Below, piece after piece: positions 11,698 through 24,490 of a DNA stretch of 64,000 nt. Each line of letters opens with the position of its first letter. Position 1 is the first letter of the stretch. The DNA is from Syngnathus acus. Lineage: Eukaryota > Chordata > Actinopteri > Syngnathiformes > Syngnathidae. A program made the position numbers and the translations under genes. Below the pieces are notes generated by a model that searched no databases, was not told the DNA's origin, and worked only from the letters and a program-made list of their open reading frames with translations. Location of the stretch: positions 8,178,501 to 8,242,500 of the forward strand of contig NC_051094.1 in assembly GCF_901709675.1 (NCBI RefSeq). Direction: 5' to 3'.

Positions 11698-14600
11698 TCA
11701 TGCATCGTTGTCATTGCTGTGCAGTAAACTCTGCTGCTCATCCACCTCACCCCAATCGAAAGAGACAACTGCAAAGACAAAATAATATTGTGTGAAACTT
11801 CTAGTCAAAGTACCAATTCAGTACCAAATTACGTATTCGAGGATCGAGTTACCACTGCTTCTCTGAGTTTGTGTTTCCCGGTTGTCTTTAATTTCAGTGT
11901 AATCAGTTCTGCTTCCCCCGGAGGCACTTTGGACTCCTCCATATCTCTCTCTCCATACCTGTCAACACAAAGCAATACATTATCACAACACCAAAAAGGG
12001 GAGAGGGGGGTGTAAAAAATGGTGAATAAAGTCTTAAAACACTGGAATTTATCAAGTTGAACACGGGCCCTTGAGCTGACCATCGTAAACTTTAGAGGTG
12101 AGATGTTCAACTCACATTAAACATTCTTAACTGTCATTAAGCTTAATAAGTCAACACTTTGAATAGATAACCACTGTAAATGTAATCTATATATAAAAAA
12201 AGATGTTTTTGCTAATATTCCTGTCAATCAAGTGTAAAAACAAGTTAACCCAAAATGCTTTACAGTGTTCTGAGCCCAGCCACTAACAGAAAACATGTGT
12301 TTCTCCTGATTTTAGAGGTGTTCCTCAATTGAATTTTGGGGTTTGGGTGAAGAATAATTAATGAAGTGTATTCAGTACAATGCAAAATACTAACAAATCT
12401 TCCACTTTGAGCATCCTCACGTTTCTGTCTTTTTCTTCTTTCTGCAAAACAAAGTGTCAACAAAGTGTCCTGATAAGGGGGAATTTTTTTTTTTTTTTTT
12501 ATAAACAGGAAGATATAATTGGGTAATAATTTGTAACAACTGGTGAAGTGCCAACATGAAGACGACCTCTCCTGACAAGCTCCTTGCCCTCATCCACCAG
12601 GTCGGAGCTCAGGTGGTCATCAGCAACATACTGATGGACGCCCAGGAGGTTCAAACATCGAGAACCCAGGCTAGAAAAACATGCACACATGAAATTCCCA
12701 ATTAATGAGCATTGTAAGTACAATACTCTTTAAATGTTTAGAGAGTCCCGAGTATTTAATTTTTCCATGAAATGACACTGACATACGTATAACACTAACG
12801 AGCTTGGTTGTCACTGAGAAATGCCTTCATTTTTGTGCCGATGATTAATTAAAGGTTATCTTGATTGAGAAAAATTAGGATGACCTTTTGAATTCCAGTT
12901 CTGACTCCGGTTGCTTGAATGATTTTTTTGGGATGGGATGAAATAGTTGAAACTTGTTTTTTTCATGAACTTGACTATGAATTTCCCCAAGAGCTATTTT
13001 TTACCACCACACTAATATCAAAACTATTAATTAAATTTGTTCAGAAGAGGTTTTGCATTTTTATGTTGGTTCAGAAACTTCAGATTAAACATGTTGGTTC
13101 AATAAAATTGATTTTATTGGTTTAAATTTAATTGCCCAATCCTGACTTTGGACAGGACACTATCAACTATTCTGTGTATCCAGAGATGTTTTATCATATT
13201 TAAATTGAAACCTCTTTCCACAATATTATTTTACAACACATGGGGAGTATTGGGCAGAGGAATGTTTTGTTTTTCTAGTCTGCTGAGTCATGTCAATCAC
13301 TGCAACTTGAAAGTTTGATGCTTGCATGCATTTCCTGCTAGTTTTTCATTCCTGTTTGGTTCCACTTAATTCTCGATTCCCGATCCAAATGCAAGACAGC
13401 AATAGTATTTAATAGCCTACTTGTAGATGGTGCCAAAGCAGAGCAGCAATATCAACACAGGGTAGTAAATGTAGAACCCTTTGGATATGAAGGACAGCAG
13501 ATGCATTGAGCCCATTATCTAGTCGGCACATAAAAATAAGCAAGTGTCAGTCATCGTAGAGGTACTTTGACTTACAAATGCAACAAACAAGTTTTCCAGT
13601 TACAAGCAGTCACTAGGATGATTTTTGTACTTATGTGATTAACAGTTATCCTGCTACTGAATGGTGGCAGGGAAATACACAACATGAGGCCACCATCCGT
13701 TCATATTTGTTACCATGCAATGAAAGTGTTTGTTGAGTTTTGCACTGGATTTAAAGCATGCAGAATAGAAGCAGAAGATCAAGTCCATTACATTAAAGAT
13801 TGAAATTGTAGGGAAACAATGAGCAAGGTGTTTGTGTCGTCGAACGAATTGCAAAATCTTTTGGGTGAAAGGCTGGAAGAGATTGGTGGCATTGTGATTT
13901 AAGTTAAATGAGGCTGAAATGAAGTGATTTGAGAAAAAAATATTGTCACAGAACGACTCCTCCTAAGCTATCTCAATATGTTATGATAGCAAATTCACCC
14001 ACAGATGTGTAGGACGTCCGTATTCTGTCTTGTTGGGACACGGCGGGATCCATGTGGATCAGACCCAGGAAGTTGAGGCACAGGGGTGGAGTCAGACGAC
14101 AAAACAACCTTGAGTGATAACACATGTCACCTTACATGCATGTGGTGTATATATAGTAATGTGACCATGAGTGTGCTGTGCATACATGCCGCTAAACTGT
14201 AGGCTGTAGGCGTCCGTCTGGTGATGAGGCGCCAGGTAGTAGTAGTTGAATATACGAATCCGGAACACGGTGGTGTAGACGCAAACGCACAGGAAGAGGA
14301 CCGTGACGAAGCAGACCACCTGGTGGACACATTATGCTTTTTTTTTTTTCAATTCACATAAAAAAGAATTATACAACCTATGTGGTATTACTGAAATTAG
14401 CCAGTTGGAAGAGCAGCCTTCTCATAAATGAGTCGACTCTAATCCCAAACAATTAAAAACATGCACAAAATGTGTGATGCGTTTTCAAAGGCGCCCAACT
14501 CGGTGCCCACCTCGGTACAAATGTAGTAGCGTTGCTGTTCAGTTATGCGGACGATAATGGCGAGGAGGGAAAGGACCGGATGCACGCTGAAGAAAGTGCA

Positions 14601-17471
14601 CTCGGACCACACCACTGCCACTGAGAGGAAGAAGAGCAGCAGCGCCAGCAGCTTATAGAAGACCTGTCGGAACACACACTCCCAATACCACTCTGGACAA
14701 CACACATGCATGCACGCATAAACACATACACAATACTAAGACAAGTCCAAATTGGGGGAGAAATGAAAACGAATATATTTTTTAAATATTTTCCGTTTTG
14801 GGGTGGGGTAAGTAAAATGCCAGTGGCGTAAGTAAAATGAGGTGTGCGTTGAGAATTGTAGCACTCCTTGCCCACAAACAGTCAAAAGATTCAAAATAAT
14901 CAAACAAAATAGGACAATGTCCACACTCACCAACTTTGGGAGTGTAAATAAACCTCCGGATGTAGCCATCATGCTCTGTTGTTGCAAAGCTGCGCATAAA
15001 GTGGCATGACGGGCTGCTGCGGCTCTTTGCGACATCTTCCAGATGGACAATGTGCTTCACTAACTCGGACCACTGAACACGAGTTTGACGACACCACTGC
15101 ACAGCTGAGATCACCTGAAAAACACATTATTTCCTGTGTCCAAATTTGATTGAGTTCATGATTTTCACAAATCTATAAAAGTGGTCAGTGATGGGGGGGT
15201 GTTATTTATTACAAATTATTGACTAACGTTGAGTGTTGCTAATGGATTACTCTTTTGATGATGCAATGGCTCAATAACATTTCGTTTTTATCTAGTATTT
15301 TGGAAGAATAAATAAAATACGATATTTTCAAATATCAAATTTGCATATTTCAGTATACAATTCTTGTATTTTTGGATAGAAATTTCAGTGTACTTTTTTT
15401 TTTTTATTGTGTATTATCCTGTGCATTGCAACAAGGTCACTTCATGTACTTTTTTGTGCAGCTGAGCAAGGCCTCTTTTGGTTGTAAGGACGGGCAGATC
15501 TTCACATGGATGTTCCACATCGCTGCTCATCTCCTGGTACTCTATAGGACACTGAAGTGACTTGATTTTAGTAAATTTAGAACACAAAATGAGCAAATAG
15601 GCTACTTGACAATTTACCTTTGTCAAAACAGTATCCACACACTTCCTGAGCGGGTGGTTGGACTTGACTGAAGCATTGATGGCTGACACGTCCTGATAAC
15701 ATCAGAACAAACACGTGTAACACAAACTTCTTTCAGTTCGTTTATTTAGTTTGAAAATAATCCTAGTATTATTTAATAGAAGAGCACTCACCTCCATGAC
15801 ATCGGCCAAGTTCTCCTCAGCCGCCGCCTTCTCGCTGGCCATTTTTGCCACCTTGAAGTAGGTCTTGGCCAGTAAGTAGTCATGGGAAGACGACAGCCAA
15901 TAGGAACGTGGTATTTCCACCAAGCCGTAGCCCAGCAACAGCACAAGGAGAAAAAGGCCCCACGTGTTGGCGGCTGTGATGCCAATGGTCTCAAACTCAG
16001 TCCTGAACAAAGGTGACCAAGATACTTTGGAAATTGTATTTATTGTCTAGTATTTTTTTATCTGACGTCTGTGTAATGTTTTGTCCTTCTAATATATTTG
16101 TATTTTTCTCTTTTAATGTAGTTTTCCCCAAGTATTTTAGTACTTTTTGTGTGTTTTCACTTTTGTGTACTATCTTTGTCCTATATATTTGTTTCTAACT
16201 TTTTGTTTGGGGATTTTGCTTCATGTACTTTTCACCTCATATTTTTTCCCTCTTACATTTGTTCTTTTTCGTCTAGTAAATTAGCATTTTTTTAAATTAT
16301 TTTTTATTTTTAAGTGTGTCTAGTACTTTTTATGATTTTTTTTCCTCATATTTTTTACGATTAGATAAAAAATATGTATTGGTTCTCTAATATCCTTGTA
16401 TTCAAATCTATTTTTTATGCTTTTATTTTAGCCTTGTAGTGATAATACTGACAATCCGGACCCTTTTTGTCATCTTAATTGCGAAAAATGTTAATACCGT
16501 TTCATTCGTAGAACACAGTGAGACAAATAAACATCTGTCTGACAGCGTCAATGAGAACTGACCACGATAGTCGCCATTGCGGATGCACAGCGACGTAGAT
16601 GAACAGACAGATGAAGATGAGCAGGTAGCTGCCGTAGTAGATGGCATTCTCAACAAGGGCCGCTTTCACCTTTCCAACCAGGGAGAATGCTCCCGACCGC
16701 GCATAAGACTGCATGAAGGGCAGCAGCAACCTGCATGCATACAACCACAGAGGATGGGTTACACAGAATACACCCACTTTATTAGGCACCATAGAAAGAG
16801 CATGCGTGTGTGACTGGGGTCTTACCAGGTGAGAAACTGAGAGGTCCAATAGACAACTCTCCAGAAGACAGGTAGAACACCATCCGGTATATAACTCCAT
16901 GGCTTTTCACACACACTTGGTGTGCTGTCAACACACACAATCACCAATATTTGCAAATGTATTCGGTTGTTTTTTTAATGTCTGTAATATTTGTGTTTGA
17001 TTTTTTTACATTTTGTCTAATATTTCTAATTTGGTCAAAAGTGCATATTTTTCATCAAATGTTTACATTATGAAGACTGTTTTTTTTTTTGTGTAACCCT
17101 GCTGTATGTAACTTAGTTACCTCTTGGTTGGATAAAGGGTTGAGGTATTTTCTGTCATGTAAGAAATTCTTGTTGGGGTAACAGGGGGAGGATGAGGAGC
17201 ATTATCCAACAGACACTGATTGTAGATGGTCTGAAAGAGAAGCACACTTAAAAATCCTTACTGAAGCATACCCGAAACAATGTACATGTGTACATACCGT
17301 ACTGACATCCAGCGGCAGGACAAAAACGATAAGGAAGCAGAGGTACCAGGATGTCAGCGTCCCCAGCAGGACCATGCGCTGCTGCGTCCTCAAGTCACCA
17401 TAACGATGTAGGAGGGCGAGCGCCAGAAAGAACACAGCTACGAGCACCAGGCCCAGCGCCAAGGCGCTCAT
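11698..17471 (-). CDS. lmbrd2: LMBRD2, LMBR1 domain-containing multipass membrane protein
   Basis: LMBRD2 is a plasma-membrane LMBR1-family protein linked to GPCR (beta2-adrenergic) signalling. Sixteen minus-strand exons join in frame to 656 aa (human about 695): 17298-17471, 17121-17230, 16826-16924, 16563-16730, 15792-16002, 15618-15692, 15450-15551, 14931-15114, 14511-14692, 14186-14319, 14003-14108, 13421-13518, 12567-12670, 12395-12441, 11853-11958, 11698-11768. The first exon gives [20 protein letters not shown], a membrane segment, and [18 protein letters not shown], a second. Conserved blocks include [64 protein letters not shown] and [13 protein letters not shown] coiled-coil-like charged stretch follows [20 protein letters not shown]. 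The last three exons (RRKRQ, WRERYG, then an acidic end) are less certain, because the C-terminus differs from mammals and is shorter. The donors GTGGGT after exon 11 and GTACAT after exon 7 are weak but are fixed by homology. Confidence 0.95.
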
Positions 17472-17502
17472 TATGACGAGCAGACGCAAGCAGGGGCCGG
17501 TG

Positions 17503-17514
17503 TCAGGACGTCAT
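17503..17514 (-). promoter_or_regulatory. lmbrd2: Three-codon uORF in lmbrd2 5'UTR
   Basis: The exon carrying the lmbrd2 start appears to begin at 17527 (acceptor TGTGCAG). Thirteen bases into it is ATG-ACG-TCC-TGA, ending 31 bases before the CDS ATG. If that exon structure is right, every spliced transcript carries this minimal uORF, which could lower or regulate translation. Confidence 0.55.
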
Positions 17515-18108
17515 GATGGAACTTCAACTGCACATTAGTAGAGGCATTCAGTTTATTTTATAATTGTCAATGTCTGTGTTTGTCAAGATTGTGGTAAAGT
17601 GTAAGAACTTGTGTAACCTGTGTTCACCCCAGATGATAGTGATAGTTTGTCCGTTTTTTTGGTCTATTTATGTATGTATTGTTCATTTAACATTTGTATA
17701 TCTTTTTTCTTTATTGTTTAATGTTTCTGTATTTTTCATCAGATATTTGATTTTAAATATTGTATTAAATTCCTATATTTGTATTTTGATCTTATCTTGT
17801 ATGTCTCATATAGATTAAAATGTTTGTGTTTTACTTAATTGCAGTTGGTCAAAAATGTTTTCCTGATAGTGGGCTGTAAATGTCTGCTTGCTAGCATAGT
17901 GTGGTTGTTTCACTATTAATAGAACGCTCTCCACAACTCTATCGATAAAAATGTATTAAAAGACATTTATGAAAAGCTTTGCTCAAAGTGTCATCACCTA
18001 CTAGCCCCGTTATGTTTCGGCTCATCCAAACAGATTCGTCGACCATCGTTTACTTTGACATTTAGCCCCTTTTACCCCATTTTAGACGTTCAAAAGTGAC
18101 TTCTTACC

Positions 18109-18290
18109 TCTAGGATCAAGATGCTGACACTTTGTTCTTGTGACGTGGACTCCCATACAAAGGCGCACAACCTTTGAAATTACATTGCATAACAACTTTA
18201 AAAATAAAAAAACAACATTCGTTAATTCGCTCGTTGACTAGCGCCGCATAGAATTGTGGGTTTTGTAGTTGTACGACCTGACCGGAAACC
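18109..18290 (-). promoter_or_regulatory. lmbrd2: lmbrd2 promoter and noncoding exon 1 with ZNF143-like and ETS-like sites
   Basis: A minus-strand donor GAG/GTAAGA lies at 18108/18107, so a noncoding exon would end at 18108. Upstream on that strand is ACTACAAAACCCACAATT (18252-18269), a close match to the ZNF143/SBS promoter motif ACTACAATTCCCA. Next to it is CCGGAA (18282-18287), an ETS core on the plus strand. Both are typical of CpG-type housekeeping promoters. Motif calls were made by eye. Confidence 0.5.
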
Positions 18291-18842
18291 ATGTAACCGG
18301 ATCTAAAAATAAAATTTCGGAATAATGAACAGATATTTCAAAACTAGATTTTAATAAATACACCACAGGAAAACAAGTTAGATTTATATTTTCAATCTAA
18401 GTTGTTATTTTAACAACGAGTTGAGAGTTTTAGGGAAGACTGCTGGAAACCACGAGTGCATACATATTATTATTATTATTATATTATTAGTCAGTAGTAG
18501 TCTATTTGTATGACATCTGTGTATTTTTATGTAATATTTTTGTATTTGTATCTATTTTGCTGTTTGTTATTATTGATTGTTTTATCTTATTTTTCAGTGT
18601 TTCAGAATATTTTTTCGACAATTTTATACTAAATCCTATTGTATTTTTTTGTTTGTGCCAACAAAACAACACAATTTATCCAATTGACAGTTAATACATT
18701 AGAACAATGCAGCTAGAGAACAATCTTCACAGCATTTTAGTCAGCATTAATTCAAACCCAAAATTGTTCCAACATTTGAGAAACTGCATTTTATACTACA
18801 ATCTTTGTTATTTATGTATCCATTGTGTTACGCATATTATGA

Positions 18843-19070
18843 TCAGATGTGATGGAACAGCCACACGTAAAGGTCGTCCGAATAAAGCGGGCCTGACATT
18901 CTGAAGCATGCTTCTCTTTGCTCCAGCAGAAAGTCCATTTGACCCAGCAGGTCCAGGCACATGTGCTCCACCAAAATCAAACAAGTGGACCACCCTCCAT
19001 CAGGGCCATCTATCCAGCCGGGGCCCAAAAAATCCCAATATTCGCTTCCTTCATCTAGAAAATTGTCCAT
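18843..19070 (-). CDS. Unassigned 75-codon open frame with coding-like composition
   Basis: I do not recognise this protein. The minus-strand frame starts ATGGACAAT in a good Kozak context (ACAAAATGG), encodes MDNFLDEGSEYWDFLGPGW and ends ...DDLYVWLFHHI before TGA. The same frame stays open about 63 bases further upstream, to stops near 19136, so it could also be the 3' part of a longer exon. Third positions are mostly G or C, unlike the AT-rich flanks, and the peptide is acidic with many Trp, Asp and Leu. No nearby minus-strand AATAAA was found. It could be a small gene, a terminal exon, or the remnant of a lost neighbour. Nothing in the sequence reveals its function. Confidence 0.3.
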   Translation of the reverse strand: MDNFLDEGSEYWDFLGPGWIDGPDGGWSTCLILVEHMCLDLLGQMDFLLEQREACFRMSGPLYSDDLYVWLFHHI

Positions 19071-22000
19071 TTTGTTGAAAAAGTCGTTGAATATGTTCGG
19101 CGAAGGACGAGCAGCAGTTGCAAGTACCGGTACTCATTAGTGAGCCCATCTGTCAGTCTACAGGTGCACTTCAACCCTTTCTGGGATTACCCTAACTAAG
19201 TAGCTACTAAAGTAGACTAAACTATAATCACTGGTAAAAATAGTGTGTTTTTATTTATTTTTAATTTTGATCATTTAAGTTTTGAAGTGTTTGTGCTGTA
19301 TATTTCCATCTGGTATTTTGTTTTTCTTTATTTTGGTATTTTTGTAATTTTCCTGGTAGTTTTTTTTATCTGATAATTGTGTTTTTACTCATGTTTTTAT
19401 ACTGTATTTTTCATATAAACTCGACATCCAAATACTGGTGTCACACTGCACTCTCACCACTAGATGGTACCAAAATCAAAAAATGGCCCTCGAAGGCCGA
19501 TCTTTATAATTGAATAACCAATGAATAGAAGAAGTACAAACTAACGAATGTATGGAATATAAGTCATTATTGTTTGTTCTTGAAGACAAATTTCATTTGT
19601 TGAAGCCTCCAACTGTATTCAAAATTTTCCTAAACACAGTGAAGCCATACTATTTGTAGTTCGGCATTCTTATTTGTTGTTTACTTATTTATTCACTCAG
19701 TCACTCATTCATTTATTCATTTGATAGGGGCCCTTTGTCACTCATAATCGTTACTGACTCACACGCGCTGGTTTTCCGCTTCGGCCAAAGCAATAAGAGC
19801 AGTAATGCCATAAGCGAGTCCTGGCCTGTCAGTGGGTCGTGTGTGTGTGGGTAGGGCAAGGTGGAGCTTCATGCTTCAATCCATCTGAGACGTTTACATG
19901 CCTTAGTAGGTGCTGCTGTTTTGGTGAGCAGCCGAGTTCAAATTGTGGGGTCCGTGCTGGCCTCAGTGTCAAAACAGCACGTGACCATGTGAGTCACTGA
20001 ACGACAGAAATGAGCGCGCTGAGACTCCCCCTCTCTCGGCTCACAACACCTGATCCATGGGAAACCCTCGTGCACAATGATGATGAAACAATGCGGCCCC
20101 AGTTCTGCTGCATCCCTGGGGGGCCACTTCGGACAGCAGATCTTATAACCTGTCCTGGATACATCAGGCCCTTGGGAGCAGCGTGGCCTTGGTAGAGTTA
20201 CGCTAACTGCGTGCAGTTGTGAGAAAGAGAGAACATTTAAGTAGTGCGTGAATGTGTGCGTGCATGCGTGTGGATGCCATGTGGATCACTGAGGCCAGGG
20301 TCAAGAATAGTAGGGGTTCCCGCTTTAAAGCTTTAGGCTCAGTGATGGGAATGTAAGGGAGATGGGTGTTATTTGTTTTGCTTTGTAGGTCTTCATATTA
20401 GCTTTAAAGCACATAGTATATACATTAAATATATCTGTTTACGTATTTTGGAACACACCTCGTGAGTGGATTGTCCAAGATGGTCGTAAGTGTTTGGATT
20501 TCACACAACTTTTGGAGATTATGTAACGGTAACTGTCAGTTTGGAAAGTTGAGGCATTACGTAATAACAAAGTGAACATCTTCACTTTCACTCAATGGAA
20601 CACGGCCTCATTTGTTCAGTAGGGGAAAAGAATTAAATTGCATTTTTTTTTTCTTTTTTTTTTTTACGTTTGAAATAAATGTTTAATCGATTAATTCATC
20701 AGTGGTTCATTAAACTTTCAGTATTAAGCACAAGATAATTACTACCCGACAATGCTTTAATATGCTTAACAACTGTACAAAGACCTGATTTTGGTTAAAT
20801 AAGATGTTTTCTTGCACTTTGAAAAAGTCCAATTACAAGAAAAACTGAGAATATAGAGGAAAAACTAATGAGGCAATCATTACATCCAAAACTGCTCTCG
20901 AACATTTTGCTAATTTGTTCACGTCATTCTTATGCAGCTTTACTCTGTATGATTATCAGAACAGATGTCCCCAAAACACACGTGCTGCACACACACACTG
21001 CACGTGGGCTTCCACACACAAACACACGCACACAAACACACGCACAGCCTGGCCTTGGCTTTAGTGATCCAGTGATAGACCTTCAAATGGTCTGTATTCC
21101 TTCGTTAATAACAAGGAGAGCTGTAAAAAAAGCTAAGTTAGTTTTTTGCAAATTTGTGATTCTTCATACGTGTGTGTTATGGGTTAAGGGTTTACATTAC
21201 AAAAGTCTGAGTAGCTCATTTCTCACTTGTGTTAAATGCATAACATTACATCAATGCAATACATTGTTCGCAGTCAACACATTTAGACATGAGTGGCGCT
21301 ACCTTGTCAGTGTTGTCACTGCATGTAATGGCATTTTTGCCTGGAGGGGGCTTCAGATTTGTAGTTAAGTTGGTCTCAAGTCTGAAATTCCATGCACAGT
21401 ATAGAGAAAAGTTTCTCATAAAATTGACGCTGCAGCAAATAATATTAAGAATAAAGACCCCACCTGTCAGTACACTGTGGACGTGTCCACCCAATACACC
21501 CCAATTGCTTTAATAGGTAAACAGTACAAACATGACCTATGTACAATATGTGCTTATGCGTGTGTAGCGTGAGCCACAGGCTGAATAACATGTTGTGTCG
21601 GTGTGTTCAACAAACAGTTCACTTTCCCTGAAGTGTGTCTGTCATGTGGTCCGATACACGACACAACACCAAGCGAGGTGCTGAGCCATTGACCGACTTC
21701 GGCCCGCAGGTTTGTGGGGGTGTTAGGAAGGCTTGTTGACCGGCAATATCTGAACTGTTTTGTTTCAGGTCATTGTACTTGTATTTGCATCGCTAGTAGC
21801 CTCGCCCTCCATTCACTCTCATTCTTCAGTTTCTTGCCTTCAGGGATGATCGCTATCAGAGCTTTGATTCATCAGCATGTCAGGATGCCGAACACTTTAC
21901 TTTCGACACCCGTGACTGAGCGTGATTATAGTATATGCCGTTTTTAACCTTAGCTGCTGTCTAAATTTGTAAAATATATGTATAATTTGCACATTTGTTT

Positions 22001-24399
22001 GTGCATTCTCCTAATGCAGTCTACTCCGTAGCCATATAAGCTATAAAGTTACAAAGCCTGATTTGTTTTTCTAATGTTATTTATTTGATTTCACCCATTT
22101 TTATAGTGTTACTTGGTACTAGCGATAGAACATCATTCTTTGAAACCTCCACTAACACATTGGCAACATCCTTTTTAATGTTCAAAAACCTGCCTCAGCC
22201 TCTTCTTCGCATTGTTCATTACTTTGCCTTTTCAGTTCAACAGATAACTAACATGGATCTCAGCTCATGTTTGACCAGCTTTCTGTGATTAAAATTGGGA
22301 TGTTAACGTAGCTTCCCGGTTTTTGTAGTTGTTGTGATTCTTATATTTCAGCTGCAAACTTTGCAGAGAGAGAGAAAGAGCTGATGCAACTCAACATGGT
22401 TGCCAAACATGCACTCCCTCCACATGAGTCATGAACGATGCATTCAGCTGTCTGGAGACGTTCACTATTCTTACCCACAAAGCAGAACTAAAGCAGGAGT
22501 AATAATGCCACCACTTCACAATTATTTTGATGCTACAATTGAAAAATATCCCGTGACCCTTCTGAGGTCAAGCGGTACGGATGATGAATGAATTAACACT
22601 TGCGAAACGATAAACACTTTTTGTGGCGTTTGTTTGATTTATTTTTTAACTTGGTCTAGCCAGAACGCCTCTTTTGTTGAGCTAGCAGAAGAATTGCCAC
22701 TCATATAGCAAGTCATGCAGTGTTTCTACACACTTTGTTTTGAAAATGATACCTGAGGACTTTTGTTAGCATTAGCATTTTTCCTCTTTAAATAGCAGGG
22801 ATGCTTGTATTTGTAATCTTGTGTCCTTGCTTACTAAGCTCCACAGTGACCATGTGGCACAAGTAGATAAAAAATAATATTATTTGTTGTCCTTCTAAAA
22901 CACATTTGTAAAATATAGGCCTTCATAAAGATGACCACATATATAATGTGACATAGTATTATTATGAAATTTATACAAATGAAGGCTTTGCCTCTTAATA
23001 CACAGATCATCTGAGCTACCATTTGAAAAATGTACTTCCTCAACTAACTGGAAATGTTAAATAATATTACAGTAAAATGCAAACCTGGTAGCATCCTCAA
23101 ACTGATGCTTGGTAAACTTTGCAGTTTGAGTAAATAAACACCCCAGGCTGCCCGTTCGACAAATATAAACACGAGTAATTGCTCACACTTTCCATTTGTA
23201 TTTACCACAGTGACACTTCACGGCTAAGAATGATCCCTGGGGCTGTAGATGAAATTATATTGTTTGATCAATCGTTTTCCATGCAGCGCTACTCTACGAA
23301 TAGCTAACTTGAATAAATGCAAGATTGACTAGACTAGCATGAGACTCTGCAAATATTGATCTCATCTAGATAAGGAGTATCATAGATTGTGCATGGCATA
23401 AACAACGTCTGTGTTTTGGAAATGTGCCTTTAAAATAATACTAATAGTACAAACTTGGCAAAGGCTTTGATCAAATAAAAAAAAAAGAACTGGCACAGAC
23501 TTTGGGCATATTAGCTAGCATGTACTGTTCCACTAATGTCTCAGTTATGTTCCTATTTCAGAATTAAAACCACAGAAATGTGGATATTTTGCTTTCTGGT
23601 TGAGTATGTACGAGTTTACTATGGGACTGTTCTTCTAGTACTTACTGTCTTCATTGGAATTTTTTTGTGATTTGCCATTGAATTTGTGGGGCTAATTGGT
23701 TACTAAAATGAAAATGAGCGAATGTCTTCTAAAGTTATTTGGAATTTTTCTTCAATAGAATTGTTGGAGATATTATCGACTTTTTGTGGTTTCCAATTTT
23801 CACTGGCACATTAGTGTGGAACCAAAACTCTGCAGCTGAACGAGGAATGGTTGCATGCCTGAAATGCTCAGAATTTTCTAGGCCTGCAAAGGAATGGCAG
23901 AAAGACAGGGAGGAAAAAATTGAATTGGGGACATGGAGATTTGCCCTCTAAATGTTGCCACTAAATCACAAATTTAAGCTAGTTGACCAGAACAATATCC
24001 GAAGAGCGGCGCATGGTATGCTACTACCAGAAGTAGCCTTCGCTCAGAGCTTGTCTCCCAAGAAACAATAGTTTGCAAACAATTTGAAGGCCGCATAAAT
24101 TTGGACATTGCCGTGCAGTCGAGGTGCATTGATAAATTCGGCTCGACAGCCTATAAGTCATAGTAGCCCTACAATGCCCACATTATGTTTTGGGGCAATT
24201 AACCAATGAGAGGAAAACCAATTAAGCAAAACAGGGACCCAATTGGAGCAAAGCTTGTATTGAATATTAATGGCAAAATGACATTTTTGAGCAATGGGAA
24301 TAGCTTGAAAATGATGTGCTTGCTCATTTCCACCCCATATTCTCTTGTAATCCCAATAAAAGGAAAATGAAGATCGTCAGAATCTAATATCAGCCCGTA

Positions 24400-24490
24400 G
24401 GCAGTATCGATGACTACTCAAGAATTGAATACTGCACTCGTAATGGTATCGGTCTGAAAAAAGTGGTATCGAATATCTCTGATCAATACG
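24400..24490. repeat. Possible dispersed-repeat fragment
   Basis: The stretch contains GAATACTGCACTCGTAATGG, GGTATCGGTCTG and GTGGTATCGAATATC. The repeated GGTATCG units resemble a fish interspersed repeat, but no clear ends or terminal repeats are visible. Confidence 0.25.

Noticed and set aside
11417-11785. 122-codon plus-strand open frame
   Set aside because: Overlaps the lmbrd2 last exon and 3'UTR on the opposite strand, with no splice or homology support.
14736-15114. Overlapping minus-strand open frames of 104 and 110 codons
   Set aside because: Only the part 14931-15114 is real, as lmbrd2 exon 8; the extensions run into introns and the other frame is a shadow.
20868-21368. 166-codon plus-strand open frame in the gene-poor interval
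   Set aside because: Peptide has CA-repeat-derived His/Thr runs and no recognisable domain; flanks have the same composition.
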